A stretch of DNA of 64,000 nt. Source: Favolaschia claudopus (lineage: Eukaryota > Basidiomycota > Agaricomycetes > Agaricales > Mycenaceae). How positions within the stretch are numbered: position 1 is the stretch's first letter; each line of letters starts with the position of its first letter. The notes beneath the pieces are model-generated. The model made no database searches. It was not told the origin of the DNA and saw only the letters and a program-made list of their open reading frames with translations. The position numbers and the translations under genes were made by a program. Location of the stretch: positions 310,001 through 374,000 of the forward strand of contig JAWWNJ010000083.1 of the NCBI GenBank assembly GCA_037176885.1. The letters are read 5' to 3'. Positions 45,006-57,154 of the stretch are shown piece after piece.

Positions 45006-45506
45006 CTATTGTCTACTCGTGAGCTTGATGAATCTCGCCAGGGAGGTGAATCTATCATTTGTGAAGCACTTTCGTCTTCTATCAATTTCTGATGTCTATT
45101 CAAGGGACGGGATTCCACACGAACTTCAATTGTACACTCACAGAGCTCGAATTCTCACAGCTACAAACCTCTATAAAGGTTAGATGTCATGTATATCTAT
45201 CTAAGAAAATCTAGTTGCCTTGACCGTGGCGGAATTGAACTCAGTGGTGAGTGTTTTCCACCGCGAACCAACTATGCCAAATATGGAAATTCTATCGTTT
45301 GAATGCTTTGAGCGGGGCAGGATGCCTGAGGATATACCCAGATCTCAAACTTTGCATCCTGGCACCTCAAACAACAGCCAAGCCTGAAAATTTCAACCGA
45401 TTCTCAAAGCGTCCCGAGTCTCGATCACTGCCAGAGAAGTATTTGTCTCTGTGATTTCTACAGGTTCTTAGCCTGCCCCTTCCCCGCTCAGAGCTCAGAA
45501 TCTCCC

Positions 45507-46926
45507 ATGTATTTGGTACTTTCTTTTCTCAAGAACACACGAATAATACCATTGAGATTCATTTTAGCCCACAACCTTTGAGTCTCTACCTCGGGAAACC
45601 CGACAAGAGATCCTTGAGCAGCTCCCCCGAGCATCCAAGACATCCTTGCTCCAGGTTTCTAAGCTCTGGAGCACAGAGATTGCTGGACACACACATCTGT
45701 GGACCAATCTGGTATTTGGTCCTCGCTCTGTTGAAACCGATCTCTTGGTTGCCTCGAAATGGATTGATCGCTCGGGGTCCCTCCCGCTGAGCTTCACAAT
45801 TTGCCAGGCTGCGGGCGGAAGTAGAGACGTTTCCCCTGCCAAACTCGGCCTCGCCGCTCTTCTTGATAGTGTCACTACAATATCAAGCCGCGTCAGAAAA
45901 CTCCACATTCAGGTTCCATACATTCACGCACAATACATTCACAGTTTCCTCACTTCTCTCGATTTCTCCGATCTACACACCCTCACCATTCTGCTGGAGC
46001 CCCACTGGACAGATATCATCCGTCATGGCGTCTCGGAAACCGCTACTATGGAGGACACCGACCTCCCCGCTTTTCATACCTCCTATAACCTTCCTTTCCT
46101 ACGGCACCTTCAGCTCTCTCACTTTCCTTCGTTCCTGCCGCCTTTACCCGCGGGAGCTAGAGGAAGTAGGCTGACCGAGATTCTCTTGGGACCCGTTGGC
46201 TCGGTCAAGCCAGACATTGCGGAACTGAAGCAGGCTCTTGAGAGCGCTCCAGGTTTACAAAGACTCGGGTTCTACGGCGAAGTTGTGGGCTTGTCTCTGA
46301 ATGATTTTCAGCTAGCAACCACAGTAATTTCACTTCCGTCGCTCACTACACTCTCATTCAGCAACACCCCGCCTTCAATTCTGTATCCATTTGTGTCCAC
46401 ATTGGACATTCCCAATTTCGCAAGTCTCGTTATCGCTCTCAAACCCTCCAATACATTGAGCGGTGATGACCACCCTTCGGAGCTTATAGCTGCTCTTCAT
46501 ACTCCCCTCATTGCAGCTCGCCTGCGGAGTCTCACCATTCAAGCCCTTCCTTATGCCTGCGACAGCTTCTTCTACTCCCGATTTACCGCTCTCGAGACAC
46601 TCAGCCTTGACTTCTCTGGGATATTATCTTCCAATTACTGGACTGCGTTAGCAATGGGGGGCGGTGAAGAGACGCTAGCTACGCTCCGTAATCTCAGGCT
46701 TGTCAACATTCATCCTGCTCAGGCTCAGGAGATTGTACTGCTTCGGAGTGAAGCAGATCAACCGCCACTTCATTCGTTGGACTTGCTCCTTTTTGAAGTG
46801 GCTATTGTCAACGGTCGTAGCCGATGCTGGACTGCCTGGTTGGAGAGGAATGTAGGCACTCTAACCCTCTACAACATCATAGATGCACAGACTCACAAAC
46901 GTAATCAAAGTTTTTTCGAGTTGTAA
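45507..46926 (+). CDS. F-box/LRR-like cargo gene inside the MULE
   Basis: A tiny first exon (ATGTATTTG, 45507-45515) is joined through a 52-nt GT-AG intron to a long second exon from 45568. It reads FESLPRETRQEILEQLPRAS then LLQVSKLWSTEIAGHTHLW, a clear F-box. The remaining 400 residues are Leu-rich with LRR-like spacing (SLPSLTTLSFSNTPPS, FTALETLSLDFSG). It is not closely related to the SPF..GTNY family and lacks the coiled coil and telobox. It lies tail to tail with the transposase gene, only 25 bp between the stops. The first exon is the weakest part of the model. Confidence 0.75.
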
Positions 46927-46951
46927 CAGAAAAAATATAACTATTTCAGTT

Positions 46952-49900
46952 CTAAGGTATAATTATAGGAATTGGCGGAGGAAGGTTAGGTACCGCAATT
47001 TTGAGCTGCTCAACCTCGAGCCATCCTCCACATGCCTCGCCATAAATGTCTCTAAGCTCCTCAGAACCCGTCTTGGCCCATTCGACCCTTCCCTCCTTCA
47101 GCGCTGCATAGACCATCTCCTCGCTCTGCTCTGTAAGGCGACTCACATATGCGACACAGAGGGAAACAGCAGCGATTGCCTCGGTCTCGTGTGTGAGTAC
47201 CTCGCGGTTCTCCTCCCCTTCGACCCCGTTGATAACCTCCTCGACAATCTCGTTGGTAAGGTCAAAAATGAGCCTTTCGTGTGGCGGTACACGCCAGAGA
47301 CTGAAAGATGGAAACAAGACTAGCTCAAAAGATACCTCGACCGTCTTTCCACTCGAGAGCTCTGTCATGCGTGGAGGTCCGCGGTTAACATAGTCGCCTT
47401 TAATCTGCACAAACAGGGCGCTCTCCGGTTGTCGAGACAAGAACTGGTCCACGAGCATGCCCTTGTACGCAGTGAGCGCAAGGATGAGCAGTCTGCCAGA
47501 CGGAGACGCATATGATGGATACCGAGCATGACCAAGCATAGAGGCCGGCCACTGGATTTCCGCCAGCTGCACATTTAATCAGTACCTGTAATTGAGCCAG
47601 TAGTTGCAGACTCACTTCTCTTGCTTCAAATATTTTCCTTGCTGACCGAGTCCAGTCCTCCGTGAAACATACAAACTGACCGCACGGCCGTTCATTCTCC
47701 TCAAGCCAGAGCAACTCGCACATCCATTCCATTGTAGCATGCTCCTCTGTGAGGCTGATCGTTTTTGCGGGGAGCCACTGATTTGATCGGTTAGGATTCT
47801 CGAAAAAGACGACATGGCCCACAGGTCTAAAATCAACAATAGAATCAGGATCTGTGGATCGTAAAAGCGTAAAGGCAATGCTCTAACAGACCGTGCGGGA
47901 AGAGAACGTGTCAATTTTGTGTTGGAGGCTTGTGAAGTTTGCGGAGCTTCTTCTATTCCCAAAGCAGCAGCATTCCGAGCATCGTCGTGTATTGCCCGAC
48001 ACAGTCGATTCGCAATCAGCCTACGGCCTCGTGCTGCGGATGTGGGAGTGAATACCATGAGAGCTGGATCCACCCCCTGCACTATGGCCTGTGCAAAGGC
48101 AAGAGTGTAGATACCACAGTCGTACGTATTGACTTGTCTCGGGACTGCAACCAGAATCTAAGAGAATATTGGCTTCAATGCAGATCAACCAACCATGCAT
48201 AACTCACCGTAGTCATCGCCGTGTCCGCACCTTCCCAATCGGCAGGGAGGCTTTCACCTCCGAAAAGCTGCTTGTGCTCCCAGACTAAAACCTCGTATAA
48301 TCGACCATAAACTGCGCTGCCACGCTGAGCGCTGCGAGTGGTCCAACTGTCGTATATACGAATCCGCTTCTCTTTGAAGAAAACAACGGCCAATAGCCAA
48401 TGATTCCTCCAGAAGATGGGGGCTATCATCAACTCTAGATCAAATATGTTGACCTGTGTACCCTAACAGTTAGCGTAGCTACTTGCGAGGAAGACCTCGG
48501 GTACTCACGTTTTCGAACCACCGTTTGCGCTGGCCCAATCGAGGGTTTGATCTGGCCGGGGGAGGAATGCCGCGAGGATTGCGTTTGACTTTGGGGTCAA
48601 CAAGCTGACTGCGGAAATATGTGTCTGGTATCAAGAAAGGTAGACCCACAAAGCTGTCGAGAGTAACGTCGTCGGACAGATCTTGAATCAACAGCTCCAG
48701 GTATCCGTCTATGACAAATTCGGAAGTCCATTCAGGCTCAATGAGCATTTTCAGGCGGGATGGGGGTATAGAGATATCTCCTACGATGTGCCATTGCTCG
48801 TCGCCGGCATCGATGCGAGTGAGGAGATCACTGTAGCGTGGGTCGAGTGCAACGTTGTGAGCTTCAGGTAGCAAGAGGGTCCAGATCGTAGCAGGCTCCC
48901 GGAGACTGCTAGGAGGGGCAGCACGCTCATATTGATGCGGGTGGGGACAGATCTGCTCCACTGTGTCAGCAACTTTATTCCTGATGCTAAAAATATTGTA
49001 TCAGGACTTACGACGGAGGTAGCAGGCAGGTGTTCTAGATCCACCCTGGGTTTGAAGACACGGAATGTGTTTCGCAGCAGCGAAGCTGCAACCCCGGTCT
49101 CGTCTCTAAGGAAGCTCAAATACAGCGGACGCAGAAGGGTCTTCAAGTAATGAGCTCCAATGACGATACCACATGGATCGAAGTCCAGCAGAGACGAGAA
49201 GCCGATGAGCACAGCCCAAAAGCCACAGGTAAAGTCGTCCTTCTGGAGGCCATAGTACGTGGGCAATGCGTTCAGAGGACCAAGAGCTGCCTATGGTGAA
49301 TGAGATACGGCTACCTCAGAGATTCAGCGCAACTCACGGGTGATGCCTTTGGCCGGTTGGGGAGGAAGAATTGATGGAGGAGTCGTTGGTCTTGAATGTC
49401 TGATAGCAGGCTGTCGTCTTCGGGGATGCCAAGCGAGTTGTGCCATGTCAGCTTGGGTGGGTCTGTTCTCAAGGCATGGTGGAACATAGTCCAGTGGTCA
49501 GCACGGCACTCGAAGTATACAATGCGCTTCACAGTCTGCTGATGGCGACTCTCGACCAAGTCTGCCAGCATGTGAGCATTGGCCTGTCGCAACTGCATAA
49601 CACAAATAAGATACATTTGACGAAGCACATCGGGATACTACACACCTGCTGAACAGAAAGTCGCTGTGTCCAATCAATAGCAAGGAGGTGCCTGCGAAAC
49701 CCTAGCTCCGGCGGTCCTGCGAGGAAGATAATGCCTCGCTCAACCGCTATTGCGCAACTATTCATGAGCGTAACGAAAACCCCCATCTCATCAAGCCGAA
49801 GTTTATATCGAGGGTGAAACCATAGGGCCGTATTTTGGAGAGTCGTGATGGAGGCATCCTCCGCATTCAAAAATCTGTCGGAGTCTCGAGGTGCAATTGG

Positions 49901-52900
49901 GGGTAGAGACAAAGGCGGGGGTGGAGACAGAGGAGGAGGTGGAGGTGTCGGTACAGACGGAGGTAAGGATGGGCGAGGAACATATAGCCGACGAATTCTT
50001 TCTGCCCGTGCGGCTCGACGAGCCAAGTCCTTGCGATCGGAGAAATACAGCAGACTGTTGCGATGGACCCGCACCCGCTTAGCTGGCCCCCTCTTCTTTA
50101 TGAAACGTGGGCTGTATCCGTACGTCCCCGGCACCATGTTCAGCAGCTTCCTTCGCCAAGGTCGCAGTGGCTTAGCGTTCGCAGGTCGCCCCGAAGAAAC
50201 TGCAGAGAACGATTCAATGAGTCTGCCTATGTACAAGAAAAGACGCACACGTACCACGATATTCACCGAAGTACGGCTCCACTTCATCCTCCTGCTCATT
50301 CTCTTCATGTTGCCGCAACTTGGAGAAGACATTCTCCAATTCAGCTTCAATGGTTTGGTCGTTTGGGAGTTTCCCTACGCGACGGTCGCCTAGCTCCTTT
50401 CCCCATTTTAAACTCGACTTAGACTTCTGCTTCCCCTTGGTCTGTGTTGTCTTGGACTTTGCCCTTGGGGCAGCTCGTCGTTTCGTCGGCTTCTCTGTCT
50501 CAGCCTCTACCACTGCCGAACAACACAGATTCAGTGCATGCTAGAAGTGCACAGCAGGAAACAAGCCCACCTTTCCAGTTCGAGTTTGGTCCGGCTTTCC
50601 TATATATGCGCGCGGCAACGATGTCAACGCAAGCCTTTCCCGTGTACTTGTAGTCACTGCAGGTGCAAGACAGCGGCATGAGCACCACTGTGTGTTGAAC
50701 GGGGCCATCTTTCCTGAAACTAAGTGTCAGTACGCACAGCAGAGACGAGACAGAAATACATACTCGACTCGTCTAACTGTGAACGTATCCGGAACTGCGG
50801 ACGGGGTAACCATTTCCGTTTCCCATAGCTTGTTTGCGTCATGATTGAGCTGTAAGAAAGCCTTCGAAGGACCGCGGTCTGGTGTTGGAAAGAAACGGAA
50901 GTATGGGAGATGATGGTTGAGTATGATGGAGGCGAGTTGGTCGATGCTGGAGAAGCTTAGAACACGATGAATGTCCGTGTATGACAGTCCAACGAACCGT
51001 TTATTGTGTTTGTTGTCCAGGAACACTGCGTTGAATTGCTTGAATGCAGTTTCCGCCCAGTTGTTCGTGTTCCAAGTATCGTCTCGACTTTGACCAGGAG
51101 GCATTTCTATGTCCGTGAAAAGCTCTGAGAACATGTAAGCGGTTGAACAGATGATACCACTGAGGAAGAAAGACCCACTGATCCACGGCTCAACAAACCA
51201 ATTCTGGTCGAAGTACTCTTGGACCACCTGAAGTACCGGTTTCCCCGCATTCTTCGCTTTCTTTGTGTTGGGTTGAGGAACACGCTTCGAATGAGCCTTA
51301 GCCTTGGTTTGGGGCGATTCATCCTCCGATGACGACGACTCTTCCTCCTCCTCCTCCAAATGTAAGGTGGCGATCCGCTCCGCTGCAGCCGCTTTTGTCA
51401 AAGTGTCTTGATCAGTTTCTCCGAGAAGTTCCACGAGCCCGGCATGGAAGGTGCGCTTGGCATCTTCCCATTGATCCATAGAACGACAGCGCTGCAGCGC
51501 GCGAAAGAGGATAAGGATTTGCGCTTTCATAGTCACCGGAATAGTGAAGCCAAGGCCCTGGTCTCCGTTGTCGAAGTCGAATCGAAGAATGGCGAAGATG
51601 ACATGGAACTGGCAAAGGCGGATGTAGTAGTTTGTTATCCCCAGCTCAAGGAGGGCTTGAAGACGACAGGTTAGACACTGAAATGGCTAGAAACTCAAGG
51701 GACATGCTACCTTCTACTATGCCATTGTACTCCGATCGAGATTTATCGATATTGATGTTCGTGAAGTCGAACTTGCCATTTGCTGCAATGTGCTGGCACC
51801 GTGCATAGAGACGATCGGTTGCAGCGGGGTCCCTGTGATGAATCCTCGACTTGTCTAATATGGACCGTCAGCCAGCTCACAACTTGAGAAACGACAAGGA
51901 AACATTTACCGGCCGCGACTTCTTGTGCACGAGCTTCTATCTTACGAATCGTTTCGACGAACCAGTTCTTGATAGTTGTTGCTTGAATATTAGCGGAGAT
52001 GAGGTATGCACCTATGTACTTTCTCAGTTATAATACGCTTTCATCTGTCTGCGCAACGCACTCACCAGGCATGACATGTTTCCCTTCATTTGCTGTGCAG
52101 AGTACCGTTGTTGCTGCGCGGTTCTCGTTATGCAGGCGATGTGTTGAATCCATGAACAGTGTACCGTTGGGGGCTTCGGTGTTAAGAATGGTGCTATCAA
52201 GGGAGAAGTTGTCCGTAATAGCGACGGTGAATTTCGATTTATGATCGGGAGCCTCAAAGTCATGAGGATTGTAGCTGCGTGAAAGAATGGTGTAAGTGCA
52301 AACCCTATACAGAGATAGAGACCCGCACTAATACATGTCCCGACGATTGCGTTTAACCATCAACCAAGTCGCACGAAAAGGGTTCCGAGCCAACCGAGTT
52401 CTATGCTTGCTTGTTGATACCATGACACGGACCTGCTTCTGCGTAGGGATACGATGTGCTGGAAGCTGTACAGAACCCCCCGAGGAGCTGGGGAGAAAGA
52501 ATTGTCCGACAAGATCTAAAACCAGAGATCAATACTGGACATCTATCCCACTGAAACGAAAACTCACCCCTTTGAATTGCCGTAGCCCTTGCACCAAAGC
52601 GTCGAGCTCTGTCCATGATCTGTAACCGGAGGAAGCGGGAAAACATGAGTAGCGACAACCGGCTGTGGTCGACATCTTCATGCTCTCCCTTCTGCCAGAT
52701 TTTGACGACGGCTAGGTTATCTGCGGTGACTTCGAACTGTTCCCCGGTAAGTGCTGCTGGTTCCATGCCTCGAGAGAAGAGGAGCATTTACCTGCAATTT
52801 AACCTCTGAGCTACACTTGTTCCACCTCTTCCGATGAACACCGTCGTCACTCTCTTCGCTGTTTTCATCGTCTTCGCTAGCTTCGCTCGCTGCCTCACTT

Positions 52901-53619
52901 CCAACGCCAGCATCCCCAGCGTCGCTACGTTCGTTTGAAGGCTGATGTGTAGTCGCCTGGCTTGCAATGGAATCCAAACCGGAGTCCGGTGGAGCACGAT
53001 CATGAGCACCCGCACATACATACAGCCATCTCCAGACCGGGCGTTTCTTTGAAAGGGCCATCTCCTGTGCTTCAGTAGTCGCGACGCTAGCCCAACGAAC
53101 CACAAATTTTCGAGCGCGGATGTCGTGAGGGCTGTCTCCCGGATGACCGAACCAAGTCAATTTGACAAGCTGAGACTCGCTGTGCTCCTTCGGTTGATAG
53201 TCGTTTTTCTAGTGGAAAGAAGTTAGAATCGGATTGTTTACAAGCACAGGTAGTCTGACCTGCTCATGAAACCATTGAGGAAGATCCTCTGTGTTGATGA
53301 TGTCGACAAGCTTATAGCCCTGAGCAACATAGTTAATGATCTGCAGCATTACAGGGGCCTCGTGCGCCTCGATGCGCTCAGACACAACACCATACTGCTC
53401 TCCGGCCAGAAGAGCTTCATGAGCTTCTTCACCGCTCAGAGGTAGACCACCGGGAGCTTCGGGACCTGGGACATCGGGGGGTAGGGACGGAGAACGTAGT
53501 CTCATCACATTTTTCATGGCCGCATTGAAAGCAGCTTTGCCTCGCTGGATAAACTTGTGCTTTTTCCGCCCACGCTGAGGTGGATTGTCTGCGGATGTGT
53601 CGCTCCGTTGTTTACCCAT
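46952..53619 (-). CDS. MULE transposase fused to SWIM and Ulp1-type protease
   Basis: One very long spliced gene (start MGKQRSDTSADNPPQ at 53619, stop at 46952). Order: a basic N-terminus; a zinc-binding-like region (WNKCSSEVKLQVEVTADN, near 52.8 kb); the MULE DDE domain with LFMDSTHRLHNE (first Asp, near 52.2 kb), INIDKSRSEYNG (second Asp) and RLCQFHVIFAI; then DTWNTNNWAETAFKQFN. A SWIM-like zinc finger follows (LSCTCSDYKYTGKACVD), where the usual final His is Asp. After a Pro-rich linker (about 49.9 kb) comes a C48/Ulp1 cysteine protease: FWRNHWLLAVVFF (His), IRIYDSW (Asp), RQVNTYDCGIYTL (Gln and Cys). The triad is intact. About 380 C-terminal residues are unassigned. The product would excise and reinsert the element; the protease role is unknown. 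More than ten introns; some junctions are unchecked. Confidence 0.82.
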
Positions 53620-54643
53620 GGTGGCGAGAGCAAAGAGGAGGAGACAAGGAAGATACACTTTGGCAGCGGAGGCAAATTTTCTGACTGATGCGCACAGATC
53701 AACGGACCAACGAACGTTTTGCGGCCCACAGCAGTCGAAGGGAAGGTTGACAATTTTATTTGCAGTATAAAAGTGTTGTACATGAAGGTATTAGTGCCAG
53801 GTATTGTTTGAGCAGCTGAGTAGCAAGTTCCAAAAAGATCGGACAGAAAAGACATATCGGCTGGATAGATACATCTTATTGAGGAAGGCAGCAGTGAATG
53901 GCAGGAGGGACATGGGAGAGCTGATAGACATGGGAGAGACGCCCTTGAACACGGTTTCAATCGAATTGAACCGCATAGAGTGAGCGAGTGACTGGGCAAG
54001 TGAGGATGTCGACAAGTTTCGAGGCTCGTCTCGTTTTGTTTGCTTGTGTTGGCGTCCGGGGTACTGAGTGTGGTGGACTGAGGTGGAAAGTATTGCCCCG
54101 AGTGAGACTCGGAGCAGTTGAGAGAGGTTTCAGAGCTCGTTCAGATAGCGAGAAATGCTGGAAGAGGCGTGAGAATGAGTCCCCGCTCACTTTGACCATA
54201 TTTGGGTCATAAGAAAGTTCCGAAAAACCCTTCCTCTACCAGTAAATTTCGGACCGGTGACATATTACAGGCTTTCTGAGACAGATATACAGCCTAAGAA
54301 CCCCTTCTGAGCACTCTTTAGCTGGGGCTATCAATTTTCGAGACTGGAGAATTGCTCGACGATAAATTTCCATATCGGGTGACACCGACAAACCTCGCCG
54401 AGACGGATAGAATACCAGTAGATACCAACTTCCATGCAGTATCCAGATTTTCCTAAAGACATTGGCATCACATTTACCTACTAAGATGGTCTCTGGCCAT
54501 GCCAGATGAAATTCCACAAGTGTACAATGGTTTTCGTCAACATACCACATTTGGTGTTACGAAGAAAGTTCGACCCAAATTGTACCTTCAAACAGCTTAC
54601 ATGTTACAAAATGAATACATTGGATTGAAAAAGACATGAACAA
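53620..54643. other. Intergenic region between the two MULE genes
   Basis: About 1 kb without a supported gene. It contains the promoter of the transposase gene, including one copy of the terminal motif at 53834-53849, and the 3' flank of the AT-hook gene. Confidence 0.45.
53834..53849 (-). promoter_or_regulatory. Internal copy of the MULE terminal motif
   Basis: AAAGATCGGACAGAAA, the reverse complement of TTTCTGTCCGATCTTT. The same word occurs near the right end (56833-56850) and, with one change, twice in the left arm (44279-44298 and 44764-44783). It sits about 215 bp upstream of the transposase start, so the transposase might bind its own promoter. Confidence 0.45.
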
Positions 54644-56687
54644 TCACACTCCACCCTTACCCTGGCTCCTAGTACTATAACGAACGGTTACCAGATCCTC
54701 GGGGAAGTTTTCTTTCTCGATGGTTTTGACTGGTTTTTGCCGAACGTAAGACGACTTCTGTATTCGATTGACCGAACGAGACGTAAGGGGATTGGGACGT
54801 CGACCCGGTCTCCCAGTAGAGATCTGTGAGCTCGATTGAGCAAGTTTGATAATTGAATAAACTGGAAACGTGCCTTTGGAGGGCGTCCGGGGCGACCTGC
54901 GCAGGGAGCCTGCACTTGCTTGATATCGAGCTTGTTTTGCATGGATTCGTAAAAGGACGCCGGGCCAAGCGTCGTAGCGAACCCCGCATTGGAGACATCT
55001 TTGAAGGGAGAAGACTGAGAGAAAAGGCATCAGTATCAGAGATACATAAAAGGATTGAAAATACATCTGTTTTGGTGTTCCATGATGGGGGAGGAATTGC
55101 GCGAATGACATGATATCGATTATTCTGTGCGTGCTCGAAAAGGCGCACTTCGACGCGCTTGAACTGATTGGAAGTACGAGTCCATGTGCCGTGGTATGGT
55201 GTACCTGAAGCAAGTAAGTACAGGCAATCCTCGAGAGAGAGAGAGAGAGAGTATGGATCACGCACCAATGACATGAGTGGGGTCGAATAAACCTCGAGAT
55301 TGGTAGCGGTCGTATAGAGCAGCAGGTATGCAAACTTTCGTTCTGCGATACACATGGACGTAGGATTTGAGAAAGTTATGGTTGGACACCTCATGGAAGA
55401 CGAAAGGGTTGTTGGAGTTCGGAAGGCCTGCGCAGCGAGTGTAGTATTCTTCGGAGCGCCAGGTGGCCATGAATTTGGGAAGGTAGGCGCGCAGTTCGTG
55501 GAACGCTTCGTGGCTTGCGCAAACCTCGAAGCTGGGAGTGTCTGGATGCATGGCCAGACCGTACAAGAGGTCGTTAGCGAGATGCTGACCAAGTCCGCCG
55601 CCCGGACCTTCCACATCGAGAAGGGCGTCGAGAATAGCGGTGTGGTCTTCTTCTTCGAGAACAGACGCCCGCCAGTTGTCCAGGACCCGTAGCGCTTCAT
55701 CCAATTCGATCACCCAGTCTGGCCCTCCACGAAAGCGACGCCAGAGCCGGTCCCACAGCTAGATGCTTCAATGAGAGGGATAGAAAGAAAGAGAAGTAGC
55801 TAACGTACCCCAGTTCCACGACGCAAGTCATTCCATTGCAGAAGCACCGCAGAGCTGACCACATGAAGCTGGGTCATGCGAGAGAAGTCCGTGACGATGA
55901 AGGCGTGTTTCTCCATCACAATCGCAGCGAGAATATTGACCTTGTATAGCTTGTTCTTCTTTCTAGCACCAGGCTCAACGAATCGGTCCGGCATAACGAA
56001 AGATCGGAGGCGTTGAGCTTTAGCCTTGTTGGGGTTGTTTCCTGGGACGGAGACAGCGACCATCTCGTCGTAGTCAGAGCGAGCCATGCCTCGAATGTTG
56101 CCCTCGAGACTGAAGTGGCAGACAAGGGCGTGCTTGGGGGATATGTTTGAGCCATTGTAAACAATCGACGGAAGTTATTGACAACATACATGGCCGGCTA
56201 TGATGACAAGACATTTACCTCGCGCCTCAACGTGAACCGGGCCAGGCTGGCGTTGGCGTTCGAGAAGATACTTCCACGGGGCATTTTTCGGAGTTCGTTT
56301 GAGGTCGTGCGCGTCGACAGCCACAGAAGAGACGGGTTCCAGCGAGGGAGTATAATCCCCAACGTCCGCAGAGAAGGTTTCGTGGGATTTAGCAGCCGTG
56401 CCTTCAGCAAAAACGCGGGGGAAGACGGTTAGGAAGCCTGCAAAGATGATGCTTCGTCATTTGCATTAGAGGCAGTCGCGACTGAACGTACCTGTTGGCC
56501 ATACCCCCTTAGCTTTCTTGGCCGCAAGTTCCAAAATGCGCTTCAATAGCTTTGCAAGCGCGTTGGCGACTTGTGATTCAGGCATCCCTGCCTGCCAGTG
56601 GGCTGAGACTTTCCAGAAGCGACGTGTAAGAGGCGAGGACAAGTGCCAGTGGACTGTGAGAGGCGAGTCCGAGACGCGTTGAGTCAC
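54644..56687 (-). CDS. AT-hook-like second gene of the MULE, unknown role
   Basis: Spliced protein starting MTQRVSDSPLTVHWHLSS (or at the later Met, MPESQVAN). It continues through DVGDYTPSLEPVSSVAVDAH, GARKKNKLYKVNILAAIVME, WDRLWRRFRGGPDWVIELDE and RYQSRGLFDPTHVIG. The C-terminal end has two AT-hook-like motifs, AGRPGRPPKAR and TGRPGRRPNPL, which usually bind the minor groove of AT-rich DNA. One intron contains a (GA)n run at 55233-55251. It is transcribed in the same direction as the transposase gene, which lies downstream. It may help the transposase bind the ends; this is inference. No known domain apart from the hooks. Confidence 0.65.
55233..55251 (+). repeat. (GA)n microsatellite
   Basis: About nine GA units within an intron of the AT-hook gene. 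Confidence 0.9.
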
Positions 56688-56922
56688 ACTTGTGACATTC
56701 GCACCGTGCGACTGGCCTTCCCGATAAGGCGCGGAGCTCCCTATGCGAAGTTATTATTTTAAATCACGCATGTACATCGTAGAGTCAAGGTGATATCCTA
56801 TATGTGCTTAGAAAGTCGAAAGATATCGTTTTCATAAAGATCGGACAGAACGAGAACGGCGCGGACAGAAACGGCTTGTGTAGGACAGAATTAAGATGCC
56901 GGAGGACATCATACGGTTTTGC

Positions 56923-56932
56923 GTAGACGAAG
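56923..56932 (+). repeat. Right 10-bp target-site duplication of the MULE
   Basis: GTAGACGAAG, identical to 43910-43919. Confidence 0.75.
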
Positions 56933-56939
56933 GCGAGTT

Positions 56940-56950
56940 AACCCTAACCC
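56940..56950 (-). promoter_or_regulatory. Displaced telobox of the broken F-box gene
   Basis: AACCCTAACCC in the minus-strand promoter orientation. If the 13-kb element and one 10-bp flank are removed, it lies about 66 bp upstream of the start codon at 43860, just where the other family members have it. The rest of the spacer to 57154 shows nothing. Confidence 0.6.
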
Positions 56951-57154
56951 ACGGGCCGGGTGTGTTATGGACAAGGATCTTCTGGCAGAGTCGTACTTAG
57001 TTTATTCTTTGGAACTGCACAGAATATCTATAAGGCTTTCACTATTGTACTTGATGTGACAGAGATAAGTACTTCGAAGATTCATATGTCACGATAAATT
57101 TTCCAATCACTGGAGGGTCAACGTCAAATTAGAAAACCAAAGCTGTTTCTGAAC

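Larger units (their letters stand above)
43920..56922. mobile_element. 13.0-kb Mutator-like (MULE) transposon with cargo
   Basis: Defined by identical 10-bp flanks (GTAGACGAAG) and by related ends. Reading inward from each end, both contain ATGTCC, then GGC, then TTCTGTCC and another TTTCTGTCC at similar spacing. Inside are three genes: an F-box/LRR gene on the plus strand (45507-46926), a MULE-transposase/SWIM/C48-protease gene on the minus strand (46952-53619), and an AT-hook-like gene on the minus strand (54644-56687). The terminal arms are degenerate repeats rather than perfect long TIRs, so the ends rest mainly on the target duplication and on the position of the interrupted promoter. 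Confidence 0.75.

Noticed and set aside
45180..45270. Possible tRNA near 45.2 kb
   Set aside because: A GTTCGA-like stretch and some pairing caught the eye, but no cloverleaf or anticodon loop could be drawn. No tRNA, rRNA or CRISPR array was found in the window.
54675..55700. 341-codon minus-strand ORF
   Set aside because: It is a shadow frame: low-complexity Ser/Thr-rich composition. The true frame on the same strand joins smaller exons with sensible splice sites and AT-hook motifs.
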